Source: Propionispora vibrioides (GTDB lineage: Bacteria > Bacillota > Negativicutes > Propionisporales > Propionisporaceae). Taken from it: a DNA stretch of 64,000 nucleotides. The stretch spans positions 1 to 64,000 of the forward strand of contig NZ_FODY01000021.1 of the NCBI RefSeq assembly GCF_900110485.1. The letters run 5' to 3'. Of the stretch, positions 26,608-35,253 are shown one piece after another. How positions within the stretch are numbered: the stretch's first letter is position 1; the number at the start of each line of letters is the position of its first letter. The notes beneath the pieces were generated by a model. The model saw only the letters and a list, made by a program, of their open reading frames with translations, was not told the DNA's origin and did not search any database. The position numbers and the translations under genes are program-made.

Positions 26608-27114
26608 ATGAAAGCTGTGGGCGACGTTTTAAAATATGGTGACAATATTGATACCGATGTAATTATTCCGGCCCGGTACTTAAACTCTTCGGACCCGGCC
26701 GATTTGGCCAAGCATTGCATGGAAGACCTGGACGTGGATTTTCTTAAGAAACTAAAAAAGGGCGATATCGTGGTTGGCGGCCGTAACTTTGGCTGCGGCT
26801 CTTCCCGCGAGCATGCTCCGATTGCTATTAAGGCGGCCGGCGTATCCTGCGTCATTGCCAAAAGCTTTGCCCGCATTTTTTACCGCAACTCGATTAATAT
26901 CGGCTTTCCCATCCTGGAATGCGCCGCAGCGGTTGACGACGCCCAAACAGGTCATTCCCTGGAGGTTGATTTTACGGCCGGCATGATTAAGAACGTGACG
27001 CTGGGCAAGGAATATAAGGCCCAGGCCTTCCCGGAATTTATGATCAACATTATGGATAATGACGGTTTGGTCAACTGCGTCAAAGATAACAAAGTGGCAT
27101 GGGGGAAAAACTGA
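26608..27114 (+). CDS. leuD: 3-isopropylmalate/citramalate dehydratase, small subunit
   Basis: This 168-residue LeuD partner of LeuC forms the swivel domain that closes on the active site. Signature residues include [14 protein letters not shown] near 11-24 and [19 protein letters not shown] near 56-74. GAGGAGG within the end of leuC serves as its ribosome-binding site. The next start (leuB) follows its stop after 1 nt. Confidence 0.95.
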   Translation: MKAVGDVLKYGDNIDTDVIIPARYLNSSDPADLAKHCMEDLDVDFLKKLKKGDIVVGGRNFGCGSSREHAPIAIKAAGVSCVIAKSFARIFYRNSINIGFPILECAAAVDDAQTGHSLEVDFTAGMIKNVTLGKEYKAQAFPEFMINIMDNDGLVNCVKDNKVAWGKN

Positions 27115-27115
27115 C

Positions 27116-28192
27116 ATGAAAGAATTCGATATTGCCGTGATTCCCGGCGACGGAATCGGCGTGGAAGTTACGGCCATTGCGCTGAAGGTCATGGAAAAGG
27201 TGGCGGCCAAGTACGATGTGCGGCTGGCCTTTACCGAAGTGCTGGCAGGCGGCTGCGCTATTGACACTTATGGGGAACCGCTGCCGGACAGTACGCTGGA
27301 AACCTGTCAGAATTCCGATGCCGTGCTGTTAGGGGCGGTGGGCGGTCCGAAGTGGGACCACCTGGGCGGCAACCAGCGTCCGGAAAAGGCACTACTGGGC
27401 CTGCGCAGCGGCCTTGGCCTGTATGCCAATCTGCGGCCGGTCAAGATTTACGATGAATTAAAAGGTGCCTCGCCGCTGAAAGATTCCATTATCGAACAAG
27501 GGGTGGACCTCTTAATCGTTCGTGAACTGACAGGCGGCATCTATTTCGGCGAACGGGGCCGTACGACTACGGATGAGGGCTATGCGTCAGCCTTTGACAG
27601 TGAAGTGTACAACGAATTTGAAATTGCCCGCATTGCGAAAAACGCTTTTGAGGCGGCCCGCCTGCGGCAAAAGAAGGTAACCCTTGTCGATAAGGCCAAT
27701 ATTCTGGAATCGTCCCGGCTGTGGCGGGAAGTGGTGGTCAAAGTGGCCAAGCACTATCCCGACGTGGAGCTGAATTACATGTATGTGGACAATGCCGCCA
27801 TGCAGTTGGTAAAAAATCCGGCTCAGTTTGACGTCATTGTAACCAGCAATATGTTCGGCGATATTTTGTCGGATGAAGCTTCGATGATAACCGGTTCGAT
27901 CGGCATGCTGGCTTCCTCCAGCGTCCGCCAGGACAGCTTCGGCATGTACGAACCCATTCACGGTTCGGCGCCGGATATTGCCGGCAAGGACCTGGCTAAC
28001 CCGCTGGCCCAGATTCTGTCGGCGGCCATGTTATTTGAATACTCATTAGGAATGAGCGAAGCGGCCCGTGACATCGAAAACGCCGTGCAATCGGTTTTAA
28101 AACAAGGCTACCGCACCGGCGATATCTGGACCGAAGGCACGGAAAAAGTCGGCACCACCCGCATGGGCGATCTGGTCCTGGCCGCGCTATAA
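27116..28192 (+). CDS. leuB: 3-isopropylmalate (3-methylmalate) dehydrogenase
   Basis: This 358-residue NAD-dependent beta-decarboxylating dehydrogenase begins [14 protein letters not shown]. It carries NLRPVKIY (about 104), [31 protein letters not shown] (about 222-252) and [18 protein letters not shown] (about 282). It oxidises 3-isopropylmalate for leucine and 3-methylmalate for isoleucine. ATG 27116 follows GGGGGA; the frame from 27059 is inside leuD. It ends the operon, with a terminator at 28202. No leuA is present in the window. Confidence 0.95.
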   Translation: MKEFDIAVIPGDGIGVEVTAIALKVMEKVAAKYDVRLAFTEVLAGGCAIDTYGEPLPDSTLETCQNSDAVLLGAVGGPKWDHLGGNQRPEKALLGLRSGLGLYANLRPVKIYDELKGASPLKDSIIEQGVDLLIVRELTGGIYFGERGRTTTDEGYASAFDSEVYNEFEIARIAKNAFEAARLRQKKVTLVDKANILESSRLWREVVVKVAKHYPDVELNYMYVDNAAMQLVKNPAQFDVIVTSNMFGDILSDEASMITGSIGMLASSSVRQDSFGMYEPIHGSAPDIAGKDLANPLAQILSAAMLFEYSLGMSEAARDIENAVQSVLKQGYRTGDIWTEGTEKVGTTRMGDLVLAAL

Positions 28193-28201
28193 GAAAAGAT
28201 C

Positions 28202-28232
28202 AAAAAGATCCAGCTTGCTGGGTCTTTTTTTT
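28202..28232 (+). terminator. Terminator of the cimA-leuCDB operon
   Basis: AAAAAGATCCAGC pairs with GCTGGGTCTTTTT (one wobble, 2-nt loop) and a run of T follows. Confidence 0.85.
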
Positions 28233-28800
28233 GTGGCAGTGAAAAAGGGAATAGAGATTGGAAGATGACTTATTTCATCAGGGAGCAGCAGATGCGGATC
28301 ATATTGTAACAAATACCTCAAAGCTCTCAATGATTAGGATACGACCAGTATCTAAAGAATAAGTAGGGTTAGTCTTTCCTAACTATTACTTTGCAGAGTC
28401 CATATACTTGCTATGTGGCAGTTATCTTACTTACAGTGAGTGCTCCCCTGTGGCCTTTACGGAAAAAGACGGTCCGCAGGATGCCGGAAGAGGCAGCTTC
28501 CGTTAAGAAATTCGTTTGTTTGAGCGAAGCGAGTTTCGGATTTTAGGAAGCTGCCTCTTCCGGCAAGTCTTTTGGAGTATTAGGCCTAGATCTTTTGCTT
28601 ACTTTTGTAGCGATGACAAAAGTAAGGTAGTCAATCAGAGAAAACTGTGCTAAACTGTGTTAATTGTATATGGGAAGAAGGTTGAAAGTAGGCGCTCGCA
28701 ATTTGCAACCCAACGAAACCACGATAAACAGCCGGCAACAGAATGCAGACAGTGATAGGGCAGGTATGCTCGGCGGGACGCAGGCTTAATGAAATAATGC
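28233..28800. other. Gene-free interval with two strong hairpins
   Basis: No credible gene is seen. GCCGGAAGAGGCAGCTTCC (about 28482-28500) pairs perfectly with a complement ending near 28563, enclosing GAGCGAAGCGAG. CTTACTTTTGT and ACAAAAGTAAG form a second hairpin at about 28598-28627. Neither has a clean T-run. A minus-strand frame at 28631-28837 has no supported start. Confidence 0.6.
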
Positions 28801-28804
28801 GCTC

Positions 28805-28833
28805 TTGCGGTAAGCTGGCCGGCGTGGTATCAT
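28805..28833 (+). promoter_or_regulatory. Predicted promoter of the 6S RNA
   Basis: TTGCGG (28805-28810), 17 bp, TATCAT (28828-28833). This puts the RNA start near 28841, a few bases before the closing stem of the 6S fold. Confidence 0.55.
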
Positions 28834-28840
28834 ACAACCA

Positions 28841-29030
28841 GTCAAGTGAATGGCTGTTAGCCTGTGGTATTCGTCACCTTTACATGTTCAACCTACAAAT
28901 TTCTAAGGGAGTCTAACGGTAGCTCTGCTGTCAAGCCGCTATAAGTGGAAGGCAAAGGCCCTGCCCGGGACACCCACCTGCCAAAAGCGGGTTTTGAACA
29001 TCGCGGGAACGGTACTATGGGCTTTTATTT
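28841..29030 (+). ncRNA. ssrS: Probable 6S RNA
   Basis: The closing stem pairs AGCCTGTGGTATTCGT (from 28859) with ACGGTACTATGGGCT (29009-29023), using several G-U pairs. A second stem pairs ATGTTCAA (28884-28891) with TTGAACAT (28994-29001). The 3' side carries GGACACCCACCTG, close to the conserved 6S segment. The long imperfect rod with a large central bulge is the shape by which 6S RNA mimics an open promoter and binds sigma-A RNA polymerase. The length of about 180 nt fits. It stands alone, with a promoter upstream and a terminator at 29059. I recognised it from stems and short conserved blocks, not from a covariance search. Confidence 0.72.
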
Positions 29031-29058
29031 ATCGACACAAATACCAAACGCTAACATA

Positions 29059-29097
29059 CAGGGGGCCTGCTCATAGCAAGCCGCCTGGTTTTTTATT
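29059..29097 (+). terminator. Terminator downstream of the 6S RNA
   Basis: CAGG-GGCCTGCT and AGCAAGCC-CCTG arms pair with one mismatch and are followed by TTTTTTATTT. Confidence 0.65.
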
Positions 29098-29198
29098 TGC
29101 TTGCCGTCGGACGAGGGTATAGACTTTTTATATAAAGCTCTTTCGGCATTGTTTTTATGGATTGCCGGGGCGGCAACGATGTATAATAAAGCTATATG

Positions 29199-29363
29199 CT
29201 AGTGTAGTGGCACATTCACATTTCGCTAAATTACTTGTCTACATTTCCATCTGCGTCGTTGTCGTCAATCGGCGTAGGAACCACTATGCCTCACTTCTCC
29301 GCCTTGCAGATGAAAATGTATCCTGCGTCCTTTAGTTGAAATGTGAACATGTCACTACACTAG
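29199..29363. repeat. Palindromic repeat family R3, copy 1 (165 bp)
   Basis: The ends CTAGTGTAGTGGCACATTCA and TGTGAACATGTCACTACACTAG (last 20 bases shown in part) are inverted repeats. The interior is imperfectly self-complementary and non-coding. A second copy in the opposite orientation is at 38223-38389. Its right-hand CTAG is shared with the adjoining R2 copy. Confidence 0.88.
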
Positions 29364-29525
29364 TGCTCCACCAACTCTGAAACTACAATTTTTTCACGGA
29401 TCTTTTTCCGTAAGGCTTCGTTATCGTCGGCTTATCTATGTCCGATAGGTGCGCCTCCTCCGCCTTGCCTTACGAAAAAATCTCCGCAAATTTAATTTGC
29501 ACTTTCAAAGTTGATGGAGCACTAG
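29360..29525. repeat. Palindromic repeat family R2, full copy (166 bp)
   Basis: CTAGTGCTCCACCAACTCTG and TTTCAAAGTTGATGGAGCAC followed by CTAG-type end TAG form the terminal inverted repeats. The element begins in the same CTAG (29360-29363) that ends R3 copy 1. This implies that one element inserted at the border of the other. Confidence 0.88.
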
Positions 29526-29570
29526 GATGAGCCGGTTAGCCGGATAAGATGATATACTAAAGGAGCACAG

Positions 29571-30206
29571 ATGATGAAAGAATTGGAATTTATTTATAAA
29601 CGACACAGCGTACGGCGCTATCAGGATACGCCTGTCCCGGCGGAAGACCTGCGACAGATTCTGGCGGCAGCTACCCAGGCGCCTTCAGGCAAGAATCTGC
29701 AGAGCTGGCATTTTGTCGTTGTAAAAAATACGGCACTCATTGCCAAAATGGCGGCGGCAGTACGGGAGAAAAACAGGCAGTTGGCCGAGTATCTGCCGGA
29801 AGAGGAGCGAAAGCCCTTTACCGGCATGGTGGAATATCATACGGTGTTTAAACAGGCACCCGTGGTGATTTTGGCTTATGCCGGACCCTATCCCACTGTG
29901 GCTGAGAGCCTGCTGAAAGGCGGCCGGATGCCTGAGCAGGAGGCACGCCAGTATGCCAAGGCCAATCCGGCGATTCAGAATGTGGCGGCGGCGATGGAAA
30001 ACCTGACGCTGGCAGCGGCAGCCCTGGGTTATGGCACCTGCTGGATGACCGGTCCGACTTATGCGGCGGAGGAAATTGGCGCCATGATCGGTCCGGTGAA
30101 GGAGAGCTACTTCCTGGCAGCCATGACGCCGCTTGGTGTTCCCTTGACTGCTGGCAGCAGCCCGCAGCGTAAGCCTTTAGAGGAAGTTGTTACTATTATT
30201 GAATAA
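29571..30206 (+). CDS. Nitroreductase-family flavoprotein
   Basis: This 211-residue FMN enzyme begins with the family N-terminus (FIYKRHSVRRYQDTPVPAEDLRQILAAA). It has PSGKNLQSWHFVVV near 37-50 (FMN-phosphate contacts) and ALGYGTCWMTGP near 145. Such enzymes reduce nitro compounds, quinones or flavins with NAD(P)H; the physiological substrate is not predictable. AAAGGAGCACAG precedes a tandem ATGATG start, so 29571 and 29574 are both possible. It lies 27 nt before the phosphoesterase gene and may be cotranscribed. Confidence 0.9.
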   Translation: MMKELEFIYKRHSVRRYQDTPVPAEDLRQILAAATQAPSGKNLQSWHFVVVKNTALIAKMAAAVREKNRQLAEYLPEEERKPFTGMVEYHTVFKQAPVVILAYAGPYPTVAESLLKGGRMPEQEARQYAKANPAIQNVAAAMENLTLAAAALGYGTCWMTGPTYAAEEIGAMIGPVKESYFLAAMTPLGVPLTAGSSPQRKPLEEVVTIIE

Positions 30207-30232
30207 ACAGGCAAGATGAACAGGAGGTTACC

Positions 30233-31402
30233 GTGCACGGACCCAGCTATGTATTTTTGATTGGAACATTATTGTTATTGACTGGTATCACTTATCTGAT
30301 TTACCGGATAGTAAAGGCCCGTACGGCGGCGTTTGATCGGCCATGGGCCGTATGGGCCTATTGGGCGATTGCGGTGCTGATGGTTGGCGGGCTGTACACC
30401 AGCCGCTGGCTGTATGCGGCCGGTGTGCCTGCCAACTGGTTTGCGCTCCCCGTTTTGTGGATTGTGACGCTGCTGCTATTACTACCTTTACTGTTGATTT
30501 TATCAGGTGTTGATTATACGCAAAGACGTTTGCTTGGCCGCAGCGGTGGTGGCGAGATGAGCCGGCGCGGTTTTCTGCGGCGGGCCTTTGCCGCCGCGCC
30601 GCTACTTGCCTTGGGCGGCAGTGCCCGCGGTGTCTATAACGCTGAACAGCAGTTGCTGGTACAACGGTACACTTTGCAGTGGCCAGAGCTGCCGCCGGCT
30701 TTGGACGGGTTTAAAATAGTCCAGCTAAGCGACACTCATGTGGGCACCTTTTTCGGCCTGGACAAGCTGGACCGGGCTTTGGCGGTGGTACGTCAGGAGC
30801 GGCCGCATTTGCTGGTTATTACCGGTGATTTAATTGACGATCTGGAGCTGCTGGAGGAGACGATAGCCAGATTGACTGCGTTGAGCGGCCAGATTCCCTA
30901 TGGCATTTATTTTTGCTGGGGTAACCATGAGTATTTCCGTAATTTCGATCAAATTGAAGCCGCTTTGAAGCAAAGTCCGGTGAAGATTCTACGCAATAGC
31001 AGCGCTCTGGTACTGGACGGGGAGAAGCCGTTCTATCTGGCCGGTGTGGATTACCCATGGGCTCAAAACGGACAGGAGCAGGAAGCGGTCCGGAAGGACT
31101 TGTTTCAGCAGGCCTTGCAGTCGGTTCCGGCCAAAGCCTTTACCGTACTCTTAAGTCACCATCCCGACTTTATCGAAAATGCCTTTGCTGCCGGGCTTCC
31201 ACTAACGTTGTCCGGCCATACCCATGGCGGTCAGATTGGTTTGTTTGGACATTCGCTATTGCCGTTAAGCTATCGGTATATGCGCGGTTTTTACCGCCAG
31301 GGAGACCGGCAAGGCTATGTCAGTACCGGGACGGGGCATTGGCTGCCCTTCCGGCTGGGCTGCCCCGCCGAAGTCGGTGTATTTACCTTCCGGCTGCCTT
31401 AA
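30233..31402 (+). CDS. Membrane-anchored metallophosphoesterase (YkuE/YaeI-like)
   Basis: This 389-residue protein has three N-terminal membrane segments (about 5-27, 40-58, 70-90). An RRGFLRRAF twin-arginine-like segment follows near 112, then a calcineurin-like domain at about 150-389. All metal-binding motifs are present: QLSDTHVGTFFG, VITGDLIDD, CWGNHEYF, LLSHHPDF and LSGHTHGGQIG. Relatives hydrolyse UDP-diacylglucosamine or other phosphoesters; the substrate here is unknown. The start is GTG 30233, 6 nt after CAGGAGG. A second arginine-rich signal behind existing membrane segments is unusual and suggests an old fusion. Confidence 0.87.
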   Translation: MHGPSYVFLIGTLLLLTGITYLIYRIVKARTAAFDRPWAVWAYWAIAVLMVGGLYTSRWLYAAGVPANWFALPVLWIVTLLLLLPLLLILSGVDYTQRRLLGRSGGGEMSRRGFLRRAFAAAPLLALGGSARGVYNAEQQLLVQRYTLQWPELPPALDGFKIVQLSDTHVGTFFGLDKLDRALAVVRQERPHLLVITGDLIDDLELLEETIARLTALSGQIPYGIYFCWGNHEYFRNFDQIEAALKQSPVKILRNSSALVLDGEKPFYLAGVDYPWAQNGQEQEAVRKDLFQQALQSVPAKAFTVLLSHHPDFIENAFAAGLPLTLSGHTHGGQIGLFGHSLLPLSYRYMRGFYRQGDRQGYVSTGTGHWLPFRLGCPAEVGVFTFRLP

Positions 31403-31425
31403 AATCATATTAAATTTTACATATT

Positions 31426-31458
31426 TTTCTACCTCTCTGTAGAAATACATGATATAAT
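31426..31458 (+). promoter_or_regulatory. Promoter with inverted repeat before the hemerythrin gene
   Basis: TGATATAAT is an extended -10 (31450-31458). Just upstream TTTCTAC and GTAGAAA form a perfect 7-bp inverted pair (31426-31432 and 31439-31445) over the -35 position, which may be an operator. Confidence 0.5.
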
Positions 31459-31505
31459 GTAAAGTAATTATCTGTTACTATACAATGTTATTTGGGGGAG
31501 AAAGT

Positions 31506-31925
31506 ATGTTTGAATGGAAAGCGGAATATAGCTGTCAAATTGCCGAAATTGACAAACAGCATAAGCGTTTGTTTGAACTGGCCAGTGACTTGTATGACAT
31601 TGCCACTCTGGACGATGACTATGATCATTATGATGAAATTATGGGTATCTTCCAGGAACTAAGCGATTATACGGTTTATCATTTCCAGTATGAAGAAAAG
31701 CTGCTGGATGAGTACGGCTATGATCCGCTGCAGGGGAAACTGCATAAACTGGAGCACGGTTCCTTTGTTAAAAAGGTAACAAAAATTATGCAGGAGGATC
31801 TGGACAAAAATGAGCAACAGCTGCTTAAGGACACCATTACCTTTATTGGCGGCTGGGTAGCGCAGCATATTCTGGAAACAGATAAAAACTACAGTGAATT
31901 TCTCAACCAAAAAGGAATACGCTAG
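31506..31925 (+). CDS. Bacteriohemerythrin
   Basis: This 139-residue four-helix protein binds oxygen or NO at a di-iron site. The ligands are visible in order: H19 (IDKQH), H59 and E63 (HFQYE), H80 and H84 (HKLEH), H121 and D126 (HILETD). In anaerobes these proteins sense or buffer oxygen. ATG 31506 follows GGGGGAG; ATG 31485 is too early. The TAG stop is also the first TAG of repeat R1 copy C, and the gene's own terminator lies beyond that repeat, at 32094. Confidence 0.93.
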   Translation: MFEWKAEYSCQIAEIDKQHKRLFELASDLYDIATLDDDYDHYDEIMGIFQELSDYTVYHFQYEEKLLDEYGYDPLQGKLHKLEHGSFVKKVTKIMQEDLDKNEQQLLKDTITFIGGWVAQHILETDKNYSEFLNQKGIR

Positions 31926-32090
31926 GTAAGCACTGATTAAATGAACCTGTCGGGCTGGCGAGAGATTTTTTCGTCTGGTAGGAAGTAAAACCGCAGGAAT
32001 AGTGGCCCCTATTGCAAAGTTTTGCTGACGCAGCCAGGCGGAAAAAGCTCCGTCAGGACGCGCAGCGTGAATTAATCAGTGCTTACCTAG
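31922..32090. repeat. Palindromic repeat family R1, copy C
   Basis: Perfect CTAGGTAAGCACTGATTA and TAATCAGTGCTTACCTAG ends, 169 bp, with the interior in reverse orientation relative to copy A. The element lies exactly between the hemerythrin stop codon, which uses its TAG, and the hemerythrin terminator. Confidence 0.9.
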
Positions 32091-32093
32091 ATA

Positions 32094-32121
32094 AGGCCCG
32101 GGTGCGGACCCGGGCTTTGCT
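32094..32121 (+). terminator. Terminator of the hemerythrin gene, displaced by repeat R1
   Basis: GCCCGGGT (32096-32103) and ACCCGGGC (32108-32115) pair around GCGG. The T-tail is weak (TTTGCTATT). Confidence 0.6.
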
Positions 32122-32243
32122 ATTAGTTTGCTTTAGCTTAGGAGTGAACGGCCGGGAGGCTAAGGCTAGATAAAAACGGATATTCCGTATATTTCTAACT
32201 ATTTACCAACAAACTGAAAACAAAAAATGAGAGGATGAGAGCT

Positions 32244-33254
32244 ATGTTGTTTTCCCCTTTTTCCCTGAAAAAACTGTCTTTGCGCAATCGGATTGTTATG
32301 CCGCCTATGTGCATGTACATGGCCGGCCGGGATGGGTTGCCCAATGACTGGCATGCCACTCATTACGCCAGCCGGGCGGTGGGCCAGGTAGGGCTGATCA
32401 TTGTGGAGGCTACCGGAGTTGAGGACCGGGGCCGGATTTCGGCACGGGACCTGGGTTTGTGGAATGATGCCCAACGGGATGGTCTAAAGAAAATAGTAGA
32501 GCTGGTTCATGCCCAGGGGGCAAGTATTGCCATTCAGTTAAATCATGCCGGGCGCAAGAGCGAGGTGGAGTATTTGGAGCCGGTGGCGCCGTCGGCGCTG
32601 CCTTTCAGCGAGGAGTACCGCGTTCCGAAAAGCCTGAGTGTGTCCGAGATTAGAGAGATTGTAGCGCATTTTGCGGCGGCGGCGCGGCGGGCGGTGGAGG
32701 CCGGGTTTGATGCCATCGAGATTCATGGTGCCCATGGCTATTTGATCAATCAGTTTATGTCGCCCCTGGTCAATCAGCGTACCGACGAGTATGGCGGCAG
32801 CAGCGCCAACCGTGGACGGCTGCTGGGCGAAGTGCTGGAAGCGGTCAAAGCGGTCACGCCAACCGATATGCCGGTATGGGTGAGGGTATCGGCCGAGGAA
32901 TATGAGCCGCAGGGCAACGGGCCGGAAACGGTGGCGGAAATCATTAACCAGGTAAAAGCGAAAGGGCTGGATGCCGTTCATGTAAGCTCCGGCGGGGTAA
33001 CTTCCTTCCGGGTGAAAGCCTATCCGGGCTATCAGGTGGATATGGCCTGGCGGATCAAGGCGCAGACCGGTCTGCCGGTAATCGGCGGCGGACTCGTTAC
33101 CGGGGCGCGGGAAGCCGAACATATATTGAAGGCCGATGTGGATCTGGTGTTTTTAGGGCGGGAACTGCTGCGCAATCCTTACTGGCCGCTGCAGGCAGCC
33201 GGCGCATTAGGTGAGGAGATTGCCTGGCCTGAGCCGTATCTGCGGGGGAAATAA
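32244..33254 (+). CDS. namA: NADPH dehydrogenase of the old yellow enzyme family (YqjM type)
   Basis: This 336-residue FMN enzyme matches Bacillus YqjM/NamA closely from the start (LFSPFSLKKLSLRNRIVMPPMCMY). It carries the thermophilic-like OYE cysteine in PPMCMY and the active-site pair in LNHAGRKSE. The substrate/FMN features EIHGAHGYLINQFMSPLVNQRTDEYGGS and VHVSSGG are also present. It reduces activated C=C bonds and nitro compounds with NADPH. ATG 32244 lies 6-9 nt after GAGGATGAG; ATG 32235 lies within that site. It is monocistronic or at the head of the tcdA group. Confidence 0.93.
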   Translation: MLFSPFSLKKLSLRNRIVMPPMCMYMAGRDGLPNDWHATHYASRAVGQVGLIIVEATGVEDRGRISARDLGLWNDAQRDGLKKIVELVHAQGASIAIQLNHAGRKSEVEYLEPVAPSALPFSEEYRVPKSLSVSEIREIVAHFAAAARRAVEAGFDAIEIHGAHGYLINQFMSPLVNQRTDEYGGSSANRGRLLGEVLEAVKAVTPTDMPVWVRVSAEEYEPQGNGPETVAEIINQVKAKGLDAVHVSSGGVTSFRVKAYPGYQVDMAWRIKAQTGLPVIGGGLVTGAREAEHILKADVDLVFLGRELLRNPYWPLQAAGALGEEIAWPEPYLRGK

Positions 33255-33359
33255 GTGATGCGTCTTGACTTATGTATCTGGTTCTGCTAAGTTAAAGATT
33301 GTATTGTTAAATGACATAGTGCTTTAACAGGCGAATTGTTAAAAATAAAGGGTGAAGTT

Positions 33360-34133
33360 ATGCTGCATGCATTTTCCCGGACCGAGCTCTTAATCGGAAC
33401 GGAAGCGTTAGAAAAATTATCCCAGTCGAAGGTGGCTGTCTTCGGCATTGGCGGTGTGGGAACCTTTGTGGTGGAAGGGTTGGTCCGTTCAGGTGTAGGC
33501 AAGTTTGTACTGATTGACGACGATTGTATTTGTTTGACCAATATCAACCGTCAGCTTCACGCTACCCGGAAAACGGTGGGCAGACCGAAGGTAGAGGTCA
33601 TGCGTGACCGCATTCTGGAGATTAATCCCCAGGCCGAGGTTACCGTATTCCAGCAGTTTTATCTGCCGGACAATGCCGAGCAATTGATTCAGGATGATTA
33701 TGACTATATCGTCGATGCCATTGACACGGTAACGGCCAAACTGGATTTGGTGGTTCGTGCCCATGCCCGGCAAATACCGATCATCAGTTGCATGGGAGCC
33801 GGCAATAAGCTGGACCCGACCCGGCTGGAAGTAACCGATATTTTCCGTACTTCCGTCTGCCCACTGGCCAAGGTAATGCGCCAGGAGCTTAGAAAACGGG
33901 GAATTCCGTCGCTGAAAGTGGTGTATTCCAAGGAGGAACCGTTAAAGCCACGCGAATCGGAAGGGGGAAGCTGCAGCACCGGCTGCATTTGCCCGTCCGG
34001 TACGACCAGGAAATGTACGACCAGAAACCAAATCCCCGGCAGTATTGCTTTCGTTCCCTCGGTTGCCGGCCTGATTATTGCCGGTGAAGTCATCAAAGAT
34101 ATTATCTTTGACCGGGTGGCGGCCAAGTCATAA
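33360..34133 (+). CDS. tcdA: tRNA threonylcarbamoyladenosine dehydratase
   Basis: This 257-residue E1-like enzyme cyclises the t6A base of ANN-decoding tRNAs to ct6A with ATP. It starts HAFSRTELLIGTEALEKL, then the nucleotide-binding GIGGVGTFVVEGLVRSG (about 30-46). DDDCICLTNINRQLHATRKTVG is near 55, and YDYIVDAIDTVTAKLDLV near 115. A cysteine-rich stretch (GGSCSTGCICPSGTTRKC) near 205 is unusual for the E. coli enzyme and may bind metal. ATG 33360 follows AAGGGTGAAG. Confidence 0.92.
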   Translation: MLHAFSRTELLIGTEALEKLSQSKVAVFGIGGVGTFVVEGLVRSGVGKFVLIDDDCICLTNINRQLHATRKTVGRPKVEVMRDRILEINPQAEVTVFQQFYLPDNAEQLIQDDYDYIVDAIDTVTAKLDLVVRAHARQIPIISCMGAGNKLDPTRLEVTDIFRTSVCPLAKVMRQELRKRGIPSLKVVYSKEEPLKPRESEGGSCSTGCICPSGTTRKCTTRNQIPGSIAFVPSVAGLIIAGEVIKDIIFDRVAAKS

Positions 34134-34186
34134 GGATCGTTGGCGGGGGCTGACCGTTAATCCCCTTAAGGTGTAAGGAGTTTTGT

Positions 34187-35131
34187 ATGGATACAGGCGT
34201 TAGACTGCTTTACTTTGCCGCTGATCTGCTGCTGCCGTTAGTGGCCGGCTATCTTTGCTGCCGGCGCGGCTGGCTGAGCGAGCGTGTGATTGATCGGATT
34301 GTTTCGTTTAATATTGTGGTGGTCAGCACCTTGCTGGCAGCGCTCAGCTTTTGGGGGTTGACGCTGGATGCCGGCCTGGTTTGGCTGCCGGTGCTGGGGG
34401 TCGGGGTCAGCCTGATCCCCGGTCTTCTTGCTTATTACCGGTCAGGCCGGAAGTACGGCAGCGAACTGGATCAGGGCAGCTACCTGCTGGCGGCAGCCTT
34501 GTCCAATATGGGCACGGTCGGCGGGCTGTGCGTCTTTTTTATGTACGGGGAGACCGGGTTTGCCTATACCCAGTTGATGACTATGTTCTTTAATGTGGTG
34601 GTTTTCGCCGTCTGCTTTCCCCTGGCGCAATACTATTATATAAAAGGGCAGTCAGCGGCTAAACCGGTTATTTGCTGGTCGGCTGTCTTATTCAGCCGGA
34701 ACCAGTTGCCGGTTGTTGGCCTGCTGGCGGGGATGGGCTTGACGCTTGGCGGCCTGCCCAAACCGGTAGCGGTCAGTGAGTTTTTTAGTGTCCTGATTCA
34801 TTTCGGAGCCTGGACCGCGCTGCTGCCGGTCGGGTTTTCCATTAACTTCGGTGAAATGAAGAAGTATTACGTGGATATTCTCGATTTGATTCCTATTAAA
34901 TTCGTGGTGACGCCGCTGGTCATTTATTGGCTGGCCCAGGTCACGATCGGCGACACGGTGGCCGATCATACGGCGCTGGTGCTGGCCAGCACGCCGCCGG
35001 CTATTAATTCAGTGCTTACCGCTAAGATTCACAATCTGAATGTGGATATTGCCATGGCCTCTTTCGTGGTTTTGACCGTGCTGTTTTTGGCAGTTGTCTA
35101 CCCGGTGCTGTTTTTCTGGATCATGTACTGA
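34187..35131 (+). CDS. AEC-family transporter (auxin efflux carrier/malate permease type)
   Basis: This 314-residue membrane protein has about ten hydrophobic segments, in the two five-segment repeats of the AEC family. The N-terminus LLPLVAGYLCCRRGWLSERVIDRIVSFNIVVVSTLLAAL and the C-terminal LVLASTPPAINSVLTAKIHN are typical. Members carry organic acids or efflux small molecules. ATG 34187 follows TAAGGAG. No linked gene indicates the substrate. Confidence 0.85.
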   Translation: MDTGVRLLYFAADLLLPLVAGYLCCRRGWLSERVIDRIVSFNIVVVSTLLAALSFWGLTLDAGLVWLPVLGVGVSLIPGLLAYYRSGRKYGSELDQGSYLLAAALSNMGTVGGLCVFFMYGETGFAYTQLMTMFFNVVVFAVCFPLAQYYYIKGQSAAKPVICWSAVLFSRNQLPVVGLLAGMGLTLGGLPKPVAVSEFFSVLIHFGAWTALLPVGFSINFGEMKKYYVDILDLIPIKFVVTPLVIYWLAQVTIGDTVADHTALVLASTPPAINSVLTAKIHNLNVDIAMASFVVLTVLFLAVVYPVLFFWIMY

Positions 35132-35253
35132 CAGGGTGTGAGTTTAGGGAAAAAGTCAGCCAATGGCGGACTTACACAGAAAATTAAGAAAAATAACACA
35201 TAAAGTTTGTATTTGGGGTAGTAATTTATATAGAAAATTGATATAATATTAAC

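Noticed and set aside
28631-28837. Minus-strand frame of 68 codons in the gene-free interval
   Set aside because: It has no ribosome-binding site, no recognisable domain and lies across the promoter predicted for the 6S RNA.
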